Below, in pieces: positions 41,309 through 50,425 of a DNA stretch of 64,000 nucleotides. The notes below the pieces were generated by a model. It saw nothing but the letters and a program-made list of their open reading frames with translations. It was not told the origin of the DNA and did no database searches. The stretch is taken from NCBI RefSeq assembly GCF_004216575.1, contig NZ_SGWW01000001.1, positions 930,001 to 994,000 of the forward strand, written 5' to 3'. The translations under genes were made by a program, and so were the position numbers. Each line of letters starts with the position of its first letter. The stretch's first letter is position 1. The stretch is from Microcella putealis. GTDB lineage: Bacteria > Actinomycetota > Actinomycetes > Actinomycetales > Microbacteriaceae.

Positions 41309-42559
41309 GTGGAACTCTTCGGCGGTCTCATCTCGGGAATTCTCACGGCCGTCTTCACGGTGGGCGTGGTCGTCGCCGGGGTGCTCGTCGGGGGCGTCGT
41401 CCTCGTCTCGCGCCGCCGCCACCGGCCCGAACGGGCGCTCGAGGATCAGCGCACCCGCGCGGGAGTCGCTCTCGTACGCGCCGACGACGCCATCCAGACG
41501 GCCGACCGCGAGCTGGGCTTCGCCCTCGCCCAGTTCGGCGAGCGCGACACCGCCGAATTTCGGGCAGCGCTCGACCAGGCGGCCGAGGATCGCCGCGAAA
41601 TCTTCCGGCTGCACGGGATGCTCACCGACGACCCAGCCCCGGGGTTACGTCAGCAAGAACGCGCCGACCGCATCGTCATGCTCGCGGGACGCATCGAGGC
41701 GGCACTCGGCGAGCAGGAGCAGGCGTTCCGGCGGCGGCGCACCGCCGAATCCGGCGCGCGAGAGCGCCACTCGCGGCTGAGCGAACGCATCACCGCGGTG
41801 CGCGCGCGGCTGCGGGACGACGAGGCCGCCCACCAGCGTGACGCCGAGCGGTACACCGCCCGCGCCCTGGGCGCCGCCGCGACGGCCCCTGCCCTCGCGG
41901 CCGCGCAACTCGACACCGCCGACGCCGCCCTTGCCCGGGTCGCCGACGCGCTGGCGGCCGCCGTGCCGCCGCCCGTGGCCGCCGAGCTCGACTCCGCCGA
42001 CGTCGCCGTCGCCACCGCCGAACGCCTGCTCGACGACCGCGCGGCCACCGTGGCACGGCTCGACGACGTGGCCGCCGCCCTCACCGGCCTCGCCGCCGAC
42101 GCTCGGGTGCAGCGCACCGAGGCGCTCGAGGCCACCGACATCGCGCCCGACGCCAACACGGCCGCCGGCATCACCCGTGCCGTCGTCGACGTCGACGCAG
42201 CCATCGCCGACGCCGCGGCGGCGGATGCCCGCGACCCGCTGCCGACGCTCACCCGGCTCCGCGGCGCCCTCGACGCGCTCGAAGTATCACTCGCCGCCGC
42301 CCGCTCACAGGCGCAGCGACTCAGCCACGCGCGGGAGGCGCTCGATGCAGCGCTCGCGACCGCGCGCATCCAACTCGCCGAAGCGGAGGCGGCCGGCCGC
42401 GGACGCGGCGCCGCCGGAGCCCGCGCCCGCCTCGAGGATGCGCGCCGCGAACTGGCGCTCGCCGAACGCGAAGCGTCGACCGACCCGGTCGCCGCGCTCG
42501 ACGCGGCCCGCCGCGCCATCACGCACGCACGCGACGCCGACGTGCTCGCCCGCTACTAG
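41309..42559 (+). CDS. Membrane-anchored coiled-coil protein of unknown function
   Basis: A 416-aa protein: one N-terminal membrane helix (GILTAVFTVGVVVAGVLVGGVVLVS), basic RRRHR, then about 370 residues of Ala/Arg/Glu/Asp-rich heptad-like sequence predicted to be extended coiled coil. I recognise no catalytic motif; TPM-phosphatase or phage-shock-like proteins have similar architecture but I cannot support either. The GTG start is supported by TACACT at 41295-41300, 8 nt upstream. Divergent from the DUF4011-like gene. Confidence 0.78.
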   Translation: MELFGGLISGILTAVFTVGVVVAGVLVGGVVLVSRRRHRPERALEDQRTRAGVALVRADDAIQTADRELGFALAQFGERDTAEFRAALDQAAEDRREIFRLHGMLTDDPAPGLRQQERADRIVMLAGRIEAALGEQEQAFRRRRTAESGARERHSRLSERITAVRARLRDDEAAHQRDAERYTARALGAAATAPALAAAQLDTADAALARVADALAAAVPPPVAAELDSADVAVATAERLLDDRAATVARLDDVAAALTGLAADARVQRTEALEATDIAPDANTAAGITRAVVDVDAAIADAAAADARDPLPTLTRLRGALDALEVSLAAARSQAQRLSHAREALDAALATARIQLAEAEAAGRGRGAAGARARLEDARRELALAEREASTDPVAALDAARRAITHARDADVLARY

Positions 42560-42672
42560 CGCGCCGAGGTCCGCTCCTGAGCGGGAGCCAGTTCGGTGGG
42601 GTGGAGGCACTTCGAGCCCTCACCATCTCACCAAAGCGACTCCCGGCGCGGGCGGCAGAGCGGCGAGCCGGC

Positions 42673-43332
42673 TCAGCGCTGCAGGTACGCCAGCACCGCC
42701 AGCACGCGGCGGTGGTCGCCCTGCGCCTCGTCGAGCCCGAGCTTCGCGAAGATCTGCGACACGTTCTTCTCGACCGCTCCGACGCCGATGAACAGCCGAT
42801 CGGCGATCGCCGCGTTCGTGCGGCCCTGCGCCATCAGGTCGAGCACGTCACGCTCGCGGGGCGTCAACGACTGCAGCGGGTTCGCCCGGCGACCCATCAG
42901 CTGGGCGACAACTTCGGGGTCGAGCACCGTTCCGCCCGCCGCGATGCGGGTGAGGGCGTCGCGCACGTCGTCGAGTGACACGACCCGATCCTTCAGCAGG
43001 TACCCCACCCGCCCCTCGCCGCCCGCGAGCAGCTCGGTCGCGTAGGTCAGCTCGACGTACTGCGACAGCAGCAGCACGGCAACCTCGGGGCGTTCGCGCC
43101 GCAGCCGCACCGCGGCGCGCACCCCCTCGTCCGTGAACGTCGGGGGCATGCGCACGTCGAGCACGACCGCGTCGAGGGTGAGGCCCGGCAACGCCGCGGA
43201 CAGCGCCTCGGCGTCGCCGAACGCGCCCACGACATCCATGCCGGCATCGCCCAGCAAGCGCACCAGCCCCTCGCGCAGCAGCACCGAATCGTCGGCGACC
43301 GCCACCCGAAGGGCTGGTGCGGCAGAACTCAT
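42673..43332 (-). CDS. LuxR/NarL family response regulator
   Basis: Response regulator of 219 aa. The receiver domain has acidic pocket ADD (13-15), phospho-acceptor D59 in VVLDVRMPP, and K in YLLKDRV. The C-terminal LuxR HTH is SLTPRERDVLDLMAQGRTNAAIADRLF. I use the ATG at 43332, directly after the kinase stop; an ATG at 43341 would overlap it. Pairs with the upstream histidine kinase; target genes unknown. Confidence 0.93.
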   Translation of the reverse strand: MSSAAPALRVAVADDSVLLREGLVRLLGDAGMDVVGAFGDAEALSAALPGLTLDAVVLDVRMPPTFTDEGVRAAVRLRRERPEVAVLLLSQYVELTYATELLAGGEGRVGYLLKDRVVSLDDVRDALTRIAAGGTVLDPEVVAQLMGRRANPLQSLTPRERDVLDLMAQGRTNAAIADRLFIGVGAVEKNVSQIFAKLGLDEAQGDHRRVLAVLAYLQR

Positions 43333-43333
43333 G

Positions 43334-44902
43334 TCAGGCATCGCCACCATTCTGCGGGGCATCGGGCGTGGGGTCGGACTGCGACGCAGCAGCGGGCGTC
43401 GTGGTGGTCGGCTGCGCGGCGGTCGGGGCCGCGGGTGCCGCCACGCCGCCCACGGGCAGCGTCACCCGAATCTCGGTCGGTCCGCCCTCGGGGCTCGACA
43501 GGGTGAAGGTACCGCCGAGTCCGACGGCCCGGTCGCGCAGACCCGCAAGCCCGTGGTGCGGGGTCTCGGCCGCCCCACCCCGCCCGTCGTCGGTGACCGA
43601 GACGACCAGATCGGCGCCGTCGCGGGCCACGACGAGCGCGATGCTCGACGCCTCCGAGTGCTTGGTCGCGTTCGCGATCAGCTCGCTCGCCACAAAGTAG
43701 GCGTTGCGCGCCACCTCGTCGGGCAGCTCGGCGGTCGCCCCGAGCGTCGTCTGCAGGGTCACCGGGATGCTCGATCGCGTCGCTAAGGATTCCAGCGCCG
43801 CAAACAGCCCGCGATCGATCAACAGCGGCGGAGCGAAGCCGCGCGACAGGTTGCGCAGTTCGTCGAGCGCGTCTTGTGCCTGGCGACGCGCATCCGCGAT
43901 GAGCGCCTTGGCGGCGTCGGGCTCGTCCTCGACGCGGCGCTCGGCGGCCGAGAGATCCATCTGCAGGCGAATCAGTCGCTGCTGCGGGCCGTCGTGAATG
44001 TCGCGCTCGATGCGGCTGAGCGCGCTGCCCTCGGCGGCGACCGCGGCCGAGCGTGCGGTGAACAGGCTCGAGACCTGGCCCTCGAGCTCCTCCGACTTGA
44101 AGCGGCCGAGCAGCGGGCGGGCGATCGCGGCGTGCACCCAGGTGAGGGCGCGCACCAGGTAGGGCAGCGTCAGGATGGCCCCGATAGCGAGCACGACGAA
44201 CAGCACGACAAAGACGCCGGACAGAGGCGCGGCGACGTCGACGCCACGCTCGATCGCCCAGCCGTAGCGATTCTCGAAGACGTCGTAGCCGGGGCCGAAG
44301 CCGCCCGCACCGCCGATGCGGTCGATGATGCGATCGAGGTCGGGACCGTTAATGCTCCGAACGCCGAAGATCAGCGCGAAGGGCGAGAGGATCGCCCCCA
44401 CGATGACCGAACCCCACAGGGTCAGCAGCACAAAGCTGATCGTTGCCACGATTGGGGCGACGATCGCGCCGTGCAGCAGGCTCAGCCAGTAGTGCCCGTT
44501 GGCAAAGGGGGTCAGCGCCTTGCGCCACCAGGGCAGGCTCGGGTCGATCGACCAGTTCGGCTCGGTGATGGCGCGCTCGCCCGACCAGCGCAGGCGCAGC
44601 ACCTCGAGGCTGCCAGCGAAGCGGGCGACGAACAGCGTGGCCGCGATGAGGAACAGCCCCACGACGACGATCAGCAGGCTGAGGCCGGTCGAGAACAGGC
44701 TGTTGAGCACGACGCTGACGGTGACCGCGATAGCGAAGGTCGGCACGAGGTAGCCGAGGCCGCGGGGCAGGCGCTTCCAGACGGCGCGGTAGCTCCAGTC
44801 GTCGAGCGGCGGCAAACCGGCCGGAGTCTCGGGGTGCGCCATTGCGGTGCGCGTCGCGCCGACGGCGGGTGCCGGGGCGGTGTCGGGGATCGGGGAAGTC
44901 AT
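43334..44902 (-). CDS. Sensor histidine kinase (HisKA_3 type)
   Basis: Membrane sensor kinase of 522 aa. Six hydrophobic segments (about 50-250) carry a small sensor-domain-like region. The dimerisation domain has H303 in RIERDIHDGPQQRLIRLQ, the HisKA_3 phosphorylation motif, and the ATPase domain shows ELIANATKHS (N box) and VTDDGRGG (G1). A Shine-Dalgarno GGAGA precedes the ATG. Operon with the response regulator. The signal may be envelope stress, judged only from the membrane-embedded sensor. Confidence 0.93.
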   Translation of the reverse strand: MTSPIPDTAPAPAVGATRTAMAHPETPAGLPPLDDWSYRAVWKRLPRGLGYLVPTFAIAVTVSVVLNSLFSTGLSLLIVVVGLFLIAATLFVARFAGSLEVLRLRWSGERAITEPNWSIDPSLPWWRKALTPFANGHYWLSLLHGAIVAPIVATISFVLLTLWGSVIVGAILSPFALIFGVRSINGPDLDRIIDRIGGAGGFGPGYDVFENRYGWAIERGVDVAAPLSGVFVVLFVVLAIGAILTLPYLVRALTWVHAAIARPLLGRFKSEELEGQVSSLFTARSAAVAAEGSALSRIERDIHDGPQQRLIRLQMDLSAAERRVEDEPDAAKALIADARRQAQDALDELRNLSRGFAPPLLIDRGLFAALESLATRSSIPVTLQTTLGATAELPDEVARNAYFVASELIANATKHSEASSIALVVARDGADLVVSVTDDGRGGAAETPHHGLAGLRDRAVGLGGTFTLSSPEGGPTEIRVTLPVGGVAAPAAPTAAQPTTTTPAAASQSDPTPDAPQNGGDA

Positions 44903-45031
44903 GGTGTCGTCTCCGGGTCAGGATGGCATGCGCGCGGCTCTCACGCGATGCCACCAGCCTTCCGATCGGCGCATTCCCGCGGCATCCGGCCGCCTCCCGA
45001 ACCCGGGGTGGGGTTAACCCCCGTCGCCCTC

Positions 45032-45907
45032 TCAGCCGGGGCGGCGCAGGGTGACGACCGTGACGGCGACTGTCAGCTCGCGCCGCTCGGGGCCTGCGGC
45101 GAGCGCCGCCTCCACTGCTTCTCGCTTCTGGTGGAACGCGTTGGGCCCCATGAACACGGCGTCGGCTGCGGCGGCACGGTCAACCGTGACGGTCTCGCGC
45201 ACCGTCACCCGGGCCTCCTCCGTGAGGGCGGGCAGCGCGGCAACCAGCTCGTCGGCCTTGACCGCCGGCACCTTCAGCAGCTTCAGCCCCTGCACGAGCT
45301 CGCGGTGGTGCTCAGGCTCGGGGATCGCCGCGACGAGCGCCCCTCCGGGCGCAAGCACTCTCACGATTTCGGCGGGCGGCCCCGGAGCAAACACCTTCAG
45401 GACGAGGGCGGCCGCATCATCGCCGACGGGGATGCGCGACCGCAGGTCCGCGGTCGCCGCCGCGATTCGCGGGTGGCTGCGCAGCGCGCGTCGCACCGCG
45501 ACGGCTGACGCATCGAGAAGGAGGCCGCGCATCCCGGGCAGCGCGTCGAGGACGTGACCCAGGTGCCATCCGGGCCCGCCCGCGAGGTCAACGACCCAGC
45601 TGTCCGCAGCGCCGGCGGCACCCGGGGCGAGCGCGGCGCTCACCGCCGCGTCGCGAACGGCGGCCGCGACGGCGTCGTGGTGACCGGCGCCCTGGAAACG
45701 GTCGCGCGCATCCACCATTTCGGCGGTGTCTCCGGCGGCGGGCGCCCCCATGCCGCGAGCGGCGACGCGCAGCCCGAGGTATCCCTGGCGGGCGCGATCG
45801 TGGTGGTGACCCGCCGCACATGACGCACCCCCGGCGACGGCCTCGAGGCCGCCCCCGCAGTGGGGGCAGCGCAGAATTGCGAGGTCGTCGACGGGGGCGG
45901 TGTTCAC
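45032..45907 (-). CDS. rlmA: 23S rRNA (guanine-N1) methyltransferase, RlmA/TlrB type
   Basis: SAM-dependent methyltransferase of 291 aa. The N-terminal zinc module (LRCPHC, C, GHHHDRARQGYLGL) is the hallmark of RlmA(I)/(II); members methylate G745 or G748 of 23S rRNA, and the TlrB type confers macrolide resistance. SAM motif I is VVDLAGGPGWHLG. The catalytic region has LKVFAPGPPAEIVRVLAPGG. TAGCGT at 45915-45920, 7 nt before the GTG start, suggests leaderless transcription. Which guanine it modifies cannot be told. Confidence 0.9.
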   Translation of the reverse strand: MNTAPVDDLAILRCPHCGGGLEAVAGGASCAAGHHHDRARQGYLGLRVAARGMGAPAAGDTAEMVDARDRFQGAGHHDAVAAAVRDAAVSAALAPGAAGAADSWVVDLAGGPGWHLGHVLDALPGMRGLLLDASAVAVRRALRSHPRIAAATADLRSRIPVGDDAAALVLKVFAPGPPAEIVRVLAPGGALVAAIPEPEHHRELVQGLKLLKVPAVKADELVAALPALTEEARVTVRETVTVDRAAAADAVFMGPNAFHQKREAVEAALAAGPERRELTVAVTVVTLRRPG

Positions 45908-45952
45908 CCGGTCAACGCTAGCCGCCGGGGAGCGGGCGGGAATCCGGCGCGA

Positions 45953-46426
45953 TTAGCGGCCAGTGGCGTCGGGGGCGCGGTCGACGTCGCCGCGCCAGGC
46001 GCCCGACTCGAAGCCGTTGTCTTCCATCAGTTCCTTGAAGCGGTGCAGGTCGCGGTCGATCTGGATGTCGTCGACCTGCAGCAGCGCGCCAACCTTCTCG
46101 ACGACGCCCTGGGGCTCCCAGTCGAGCTGCAGCGCGACGCGGGTGCGGGCGTCGTCGATGCGGTGGAAGGTAACGACGCCGGCGTGGTGCTCGCCGCCGA
46201 CCGAGTTCCAGGCGATGCGCTCGTCGGCGTGCTGCTCGACGATCTCGGCGTCGAACTCGCGGTCAACGCCCGCGATCGAGACCTCCCAGTGGGTGAGGGT
46301 GTCGCTCACCTGGCGCACCTCGTCGACTCCGGACATGAACTGGGGGAACGACTCGAACTGCGTCCACTGGTTGTAGACCGTGGTGATGGGGGCGTCGATG
46401 TCGATCGTTGCGGTGACGGTGCTCAT
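45953..46426 (-). CDS. SRPBCC family protein (polyketide cyclase-like)
   Basis: START/SRPBCC-fold protein of 157 aa starting STVTATIDIDAPITTVYNQWTQF, the typical first strand and helix of coenzyme-Q-binding or polyketide-cyclase-like members, followed by FMSGVDEV and HWEVSIAG. It probably binds a hydrophobic ligand; no enzymatic residues are evident. GGGAGA before the ATG is a good Shine-Dalgarno. Transcribed alone. Confidence 0.9.
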   Translation of the reverse strand: MSTVTATIDIDAPITTVYNQWTQFESFPQFMSGVDEVRQVSDTLTHWEVSIAGVDREFDAEIVEQHADERIAWNSVGGEHHAGVVTFHRIDDARTRVALQLDWEPQGVVEKVGALLQVDDIQIDRDLHRFKELMEDNGFESGAWRGDVDRAPDATGR

Positions 46427-46536
46427 GGGTGTTGTCTCCCTGTCGCGTCGATTGGTCGGCCGGGTTCGACCGAACGCACGCCACGGTACGGAATCGTCAC
46501 CGTCGTGTCATGGGGTTGACATCACAGGTAGGCACA

Positions 46537-49536
46537 TCAGGAAGCACTCAGGATACGTACGGTTGCGATCTCAAAGGGGCGCAGCGGCAGGGCGATCGTG
46601 TGCTCATCGACCTCCAGCCCGTCTCCGTCAACATCTCGCTCGAGCAGATCGACGCGACGCGCTGATTGCCACGCGGCGTCGATGGTGAGCACGGTGGATG
46701 CGGCCCTCCCCTGCGACTCGTACAGGCGCACGATCAGATCGCCACTGCCATCGTCGGCCAGCTTGACGGTCTCGACCACGATCGATCCGGCGGATGCGCG
46801 CACCAGCGGCGCGACGGACCGCGCGCCCGTGATCGCGCGAGCGGGCCGACTGAGCCGATACCCCTCCGCGACGGCTCCCCCGATGTCGGCAACGGGCCGC
46901 AGCGAGAGACGGAAGCGCTGCTCGACCCGATCTGCCTGCGGGTCGGGGAACCGTGGAGCGCGCACGAGGGTCGCCCGCATCTGAGTGCCCGCGCCGCGCC
47001 CGTCGATCACGAGGCGTTCCGTATCCCAGCCATACGAGCTGGCGTTCGCGATGGCGAGGCCCTGGCCCGGCTCTTCGACGTACACGAAGCGGTGCGCGAC
47101 CGTCTCGTAGCGCGCGGCATCCCAGGACGTGTTGGGGTGAACGGTGCGCCACACGTGCCCGAACTGTGTCTCGGCAGCGGTGCGGTCGGCGAGCAGGGCA
47201 ACGGGGAAGGCGAGCTTCAGCAGCTTTTCGTCTTCACGCCAATCTACGGCGACATCGAGATCGAGCGCACCTCCGTCGCGCGACAGCGACCAGCGCAGGG
47301 TGACCCGCGAATCGCCGAGCTGCCGATCTACCTCGACGGTGTCACCCACGACGTCGACCGCAACCTCACCATCGAGGGCGACGGGCGTCCGCCGATAGTG
47401 CTCTTCGATGTCCCACGCGTCCCACTGCGATGGACGGTCGTGGAAGAGCTGCAGGGCGCCCGCAGGCACACCCGGCACGATGAGCTCGCGGCCTGTGCGG
47501 GAATCGACGAGCGACGCGATCTCGCCGCTCGCGTCGATACGCACCGTGAGCTGCTCGCTCTGCAACACCGCCCCTCCGGCGGAATCTGCGGTCGCCTCCG
47601 GGCAGGCGGTACCGACCGCGTCGACGATCGCGAACGCTGCGGCACTGTGCGGCGTCGGATGCGCTTCCAGGGCGAGGTCGCCATCCCTGGCGAGCACACG
47701 CAGCGAGCGCTCGATGATGCCGGACGCAATGGACGCCACGTGGGCGTGCACTCGCTCGGCTTCCTCGTGAACCCACCCGATCGAGGTGCCGGGAAGGATG
47801 TCGTGGAACTGGTTCAGCAGCGTGAGACGCCACGCCTCATCGAGTTCATCGTGCGGGTAGGCGAGGTCCTCGCGCCAGGCTGCGGTCGCCGCCCACAGTT
47901 CGGCCTCGTGCAGCAGCGCCTCACTGCGCCGGTTGCCCTGTTTCGTGCGCACCTGACTGGTGAACACGCCGCGGTGCAGCTCGAGGTACATCTCTCCGGA
48001 CCAGACGGGCGGGTCGACGAGCTCGCCCCGCGCGGTCGCGAAGTAGTCGGCGGGGGTCGCAAAGACCACCTTCGGCGAGCCCTCGAGGTCGGCCTTGCGC
48101 CGCCCCGTCTCGACCATGTCGCGGGTCGGCCCGCCCCCGCCGTCGCCCCAGCCGAACGGCACGATCGACTGCGTCAGCACCGACTTTTCGGCGAACTGCC
48201 GCTCGGCCTTCGCGAGATCGGTGGCGCCGAGGTCGCTCATGTAGCTGTCGACGGGTGGGAAGTGCGTGAGGATGCGCGTGCCGTCGATTCCTTCCCACGC
48301 GAACGTGTGGTGCGGCATCCGATTCGTATCGCCCCACGACAGCTTCTGCGTGACGAAGCCCGTGGCGCCCACCCCGCGGAAGATCTGCGGCAGGGCGCCC
48401 GAGAATCCAAAGGAGTCGGGAAGCCAGACGATGTCGGAGCGCACGCCGAAGGCCCGCTCGAAGTAGCGGGTGCCCTGCGCGAACTGCCGGATCATCGATT
48501 CGCCGCCGACCATCGTCGCGTCGGACTCGACCCACATGCCGCCGATCGGCACGATGCGGCCCGCCGCAACCGCGGCCTGCACACGGGCGAACAGCTCGGG
48601 GTAATTCTCTTCGACCCACGCGTACTGCTGGGCAGACGAGGCGACGAAGCGGAATTCGTCGTACTCGTCGATGAGGTCGAGCACGTTCGACAGGGTGCGG
48701 GCGAACTTGCGCACGGTCTCGCGCGTGGGCCAGAGCCACGCCGAGTCAAGGTGTGCGTGCCCGACAGCGATGGCGGTGTGCGCGCTCGCGCTTGCCGGCG
48801 CAGCGAGCTCCGGCGCGAGGATCGCGCGCGCTGCGGCGACACCGTCACGCGGGTTCGCCGCATCAATAACGTCGACGACGCGGGTCAGCGCCTCGAGAAT
48901 GCGCGCGCTGCGCACCGAATCAGCCGGCAGCTGTCGGGCCAGGTCGAACAGCGTCGTCGCGTCCCACCACAGAGCGCTCGTCTCGCGGTCGCGCAGCACA
49001 ACGTCAAAGGCGCGCGCCACGTACTGCAGAGTGTCGCCAGCCGTTTCCTTCCGACCAAGTGGGGTGCTGCGGAACTGAAAGCCGTCGGCGATGTTCGGGT
49101 TCGCTGCCGCCTCGATGTAAAACTCGAACTCTCCGGCAGGGCCGGCCTCCGCCACCGGAGCATGCCGGTTGAGGGGCTCGAGCCCTTTCACGATGCGACC
49201 ATCGGCCGTATACACGATGCCCTCGGCCTGGAAGCCAGGGAGCCGGTCGGTGTAGCCGAGGTCGACGAGCAGTTCGATGGCCCCGGAGCCCTGCCACTCG
49301 CTCGGCACCGCGCCGGTGACGCGGAACCAGACCGTGTCCCACGCGCTGCCCCAGGGGGAGCCGGTCATGAACGGTGCGTACTGGGCGGCACGGGCGGTCG
49401 CGAACGGCACTGGCTCGCCGCCGACGACCCAGTGCTCGACCGTCAGCGCGCGGTGATCAGCAACGCGAGCGGGGTCGAGCACGTCGCGAAGAAAGCGAGC
49501 GATGCGAGCGTCGCGCTGCGGGAGATTCAGGTGCAT
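46537..49536 (-). CDS. Alpha-mannosidase (GH38)
   Basis: Glycoside hydrolase family 38 alpha-mannosidase, 999 aa, without signal peptide, so cytosolic. The zinc/substrate motif GHAHLDSAWLWPTRET is near residue 270, the predicted nucleophile aspartate is in WLPDSFGFSGALPQ, and PIGGMWVESD and the C-terminal beta-sandwich regions are present. It is the last gene after two ABC permeases and a binding protein, implying import of mannose-containing oligosaccharides and intracellular cleavage. Confidence 0.95.
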   Translation of the reverse strand: MHLNLPQRDARIARFLRDVLDPARVADHRALTVEHWVVGGEPVPFATARAAQYAPFMTGSPWGSAWDTVWFRVTGAVPSEWQGSGAIELLVDLGYTDRLPGFQAEGIVYTADGRIVKGLEPLNRHAPVAEAGPAGEFEFYIEAAANPNIADGFQFRSTPLGRKETAGDTLQYVARAFDVVLRDRETSALWWDATTLFDLARQLPADSVRSARILEALTRVVDVIDAANPRDGVAAARAILAPELAAPASASAHTAIAVGHAHLDSAWLWPTRETVRKFARTLSNVLDLIDEYDEFRFVASSAQQYAWVEENYPELFARVQAAVAAGRIVPIGGMWVESDATMVGGESMIRQFAQGTRYFERAFGVRSDIVWLPDSFGFSGALPQIFRGVGATGFVTQKLSWGDTNRMPHHTFAWEGIDGTRILTHFPPVDSYMSDLGATDLAKAERQFAEKSVLTQSIVPFGWGDGGGGPTRDMVETGRRKADLEGSPKVVFATPADYFATARGELVDPPVWSGEMYLELHRGVFTSQVRTKQGNRRSEALLHEAELWAATAAWREDLAYPHDELDEAWRLTLLNQFHDILPGTSIGWVHEEAERVHAHVASIASGIIERSLRVLARDGDLALEAHPTPHSAAAFAIVDAVGTACPEATADSAGGAVLQSEQLTVRIDASGEIASLVDSRTGRELIVPGVPAGALQLFHDRPSQWDAWDIEEHYRRTPVALDGEVAVDVVGDTVEVDRQLGDSRVTLRWSLSRDGGALDLDVAVDWREDEKLLKLAFPVALLADRTAAETQFGHVWRTVHPNTSWDAARYETVAHRFVYVEEPGQGLAIANASSYGWDTERLVIDGRGAGTQMRATLVRAPRFPDPQADRVEQRFRLSLRPVADIGGAVAEGYRLSRPARAITGARSVAPLVRASAGSIVVETVKLADDGSGDLIVRLYESQGRAASTVLTIDAAWQSARRVDLLERDVDGDGLEVDEHTIALPLRPFEIATVRILSAS

Positions 49537-49555
49537 CGGATGAGCCTTTCAGCAC

Positions 49556-50425
49556 TCAGCCCTTGACCGAGCCGGCGAGCGCGAACGACCCGCCGATGAG
49601 GCGAGAGGCGAGCACGTACAGCACGATGACGGGCAGCGAGTAGAGGATCGAGAAGGCGGCCAGCTGACCGTAGGCGATCGAGCCGAACTGGCCGAAGAAG
49701 GTGTAAATGCTCGTTGCCGCTGGCTGCTTCTCGGGCGAGAAGAGCAGCACGAACGGCACGAAAAAGTTCCCCCAGGCCTGCAAGAACACAAACACAAACA
49801 CGACGGCGATGCCGGGGCGCATAAGCGGCACGACAACGGTGCGCAGCGCCTTCATCGCCGACGCCCCATCGATCCAGGCGGCTTCCTCGAGCGAGACGGG
49901 CACCGCATCCATGAAGTTCTTCGTCATGAAGATCGCCATCGGAAGCGAGGACGCCGTCAGAAACAGCACCGTGCCGAAAAACGAGTCGAGCAGGCCGAGG
50001 AAGACGAAGACGCTGTAAACCGGCACCATGATCGCGGTGATCGGCAGGCAGGTGCCGAAGAGCACGGCGTAGAGGAAGCCCCGGTGAAACCGCGAGCGGT
50101 ACCGCGACAGCGGGTAGGCGGCGAGCAGCGACGCCAGCACCGTGAGCGTCGCCGTCAGCCCTGCAAGGGCCACGCTGTTCATGATCGGGATGAACGTGGT
50201 CTGGGGTGTGAGGACCGCGGCGAAATTGTCGAGCGTCAACGACGACGGGATGCGCGTCTGATACGTCGCACTCGGATCGAACGCAGCGAGCAGGAGCCAC
50301 GCCAAAGGAACGAGGAAGGCAATAGCGACGACGGCGAGCGACACCGAGGCCCACATTCGAGAGGCGCCGCGCGCGGGCGACGCGGCGCTCAGGCGCGCGG
50401 CGGTGACCGGAGTCGCGGCGCTCAC
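49556..50425 (-). CDS. ABC transporter permease, MalG-like
   Basis: Carbohydrate ABC permease of 289 aa with six predicted helices. The EAA loop reads EEAAWIDGASAMKALRTVVVPLMRPG, the ATPase-contact site. The C-terminus LASRLIGGSFALAGSVKG is characteristic of MalG-type permeases. It overlaps the MalF-like gene by 4 nt. No ATP-binding subunit is encoded in the cluster. Confidence 0.94.
   Translation of the reverse strand: MSAATPVTAARLSAASPARGASRMWASVSLAVVAIAFLVPLAWLLLAAFDPSATYQTRIPSSLTLDNFAAVLTPQTTFIPIMNSVALAGLTATLTVLASLLAAYPLSRYRSRFHRGFLYAVLFGTCLPITAIMVPVYSVFVFLGLLDSFFGTVLFLTASSLPMAIFMTKNFMDAVPVSLEEAAWIDGASAMKALRTVVVPLMRPGIAVVFVFVFLQAWGNFFVPFVLLFSPEKQPAATSIYTFFGQFGSIAYGQLAAFSILYSLPVIVLYVLASRLIGGSFALAGSVKG

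Noticed and set aside
41309..42559. Calling the coiled-coil membrane protein a PspA or TPM-domain protein
   Set aside because: Only architecture (one helix plus Ala/Arg/Glu coiled coil) is shared; no diagnostic motif is visible.
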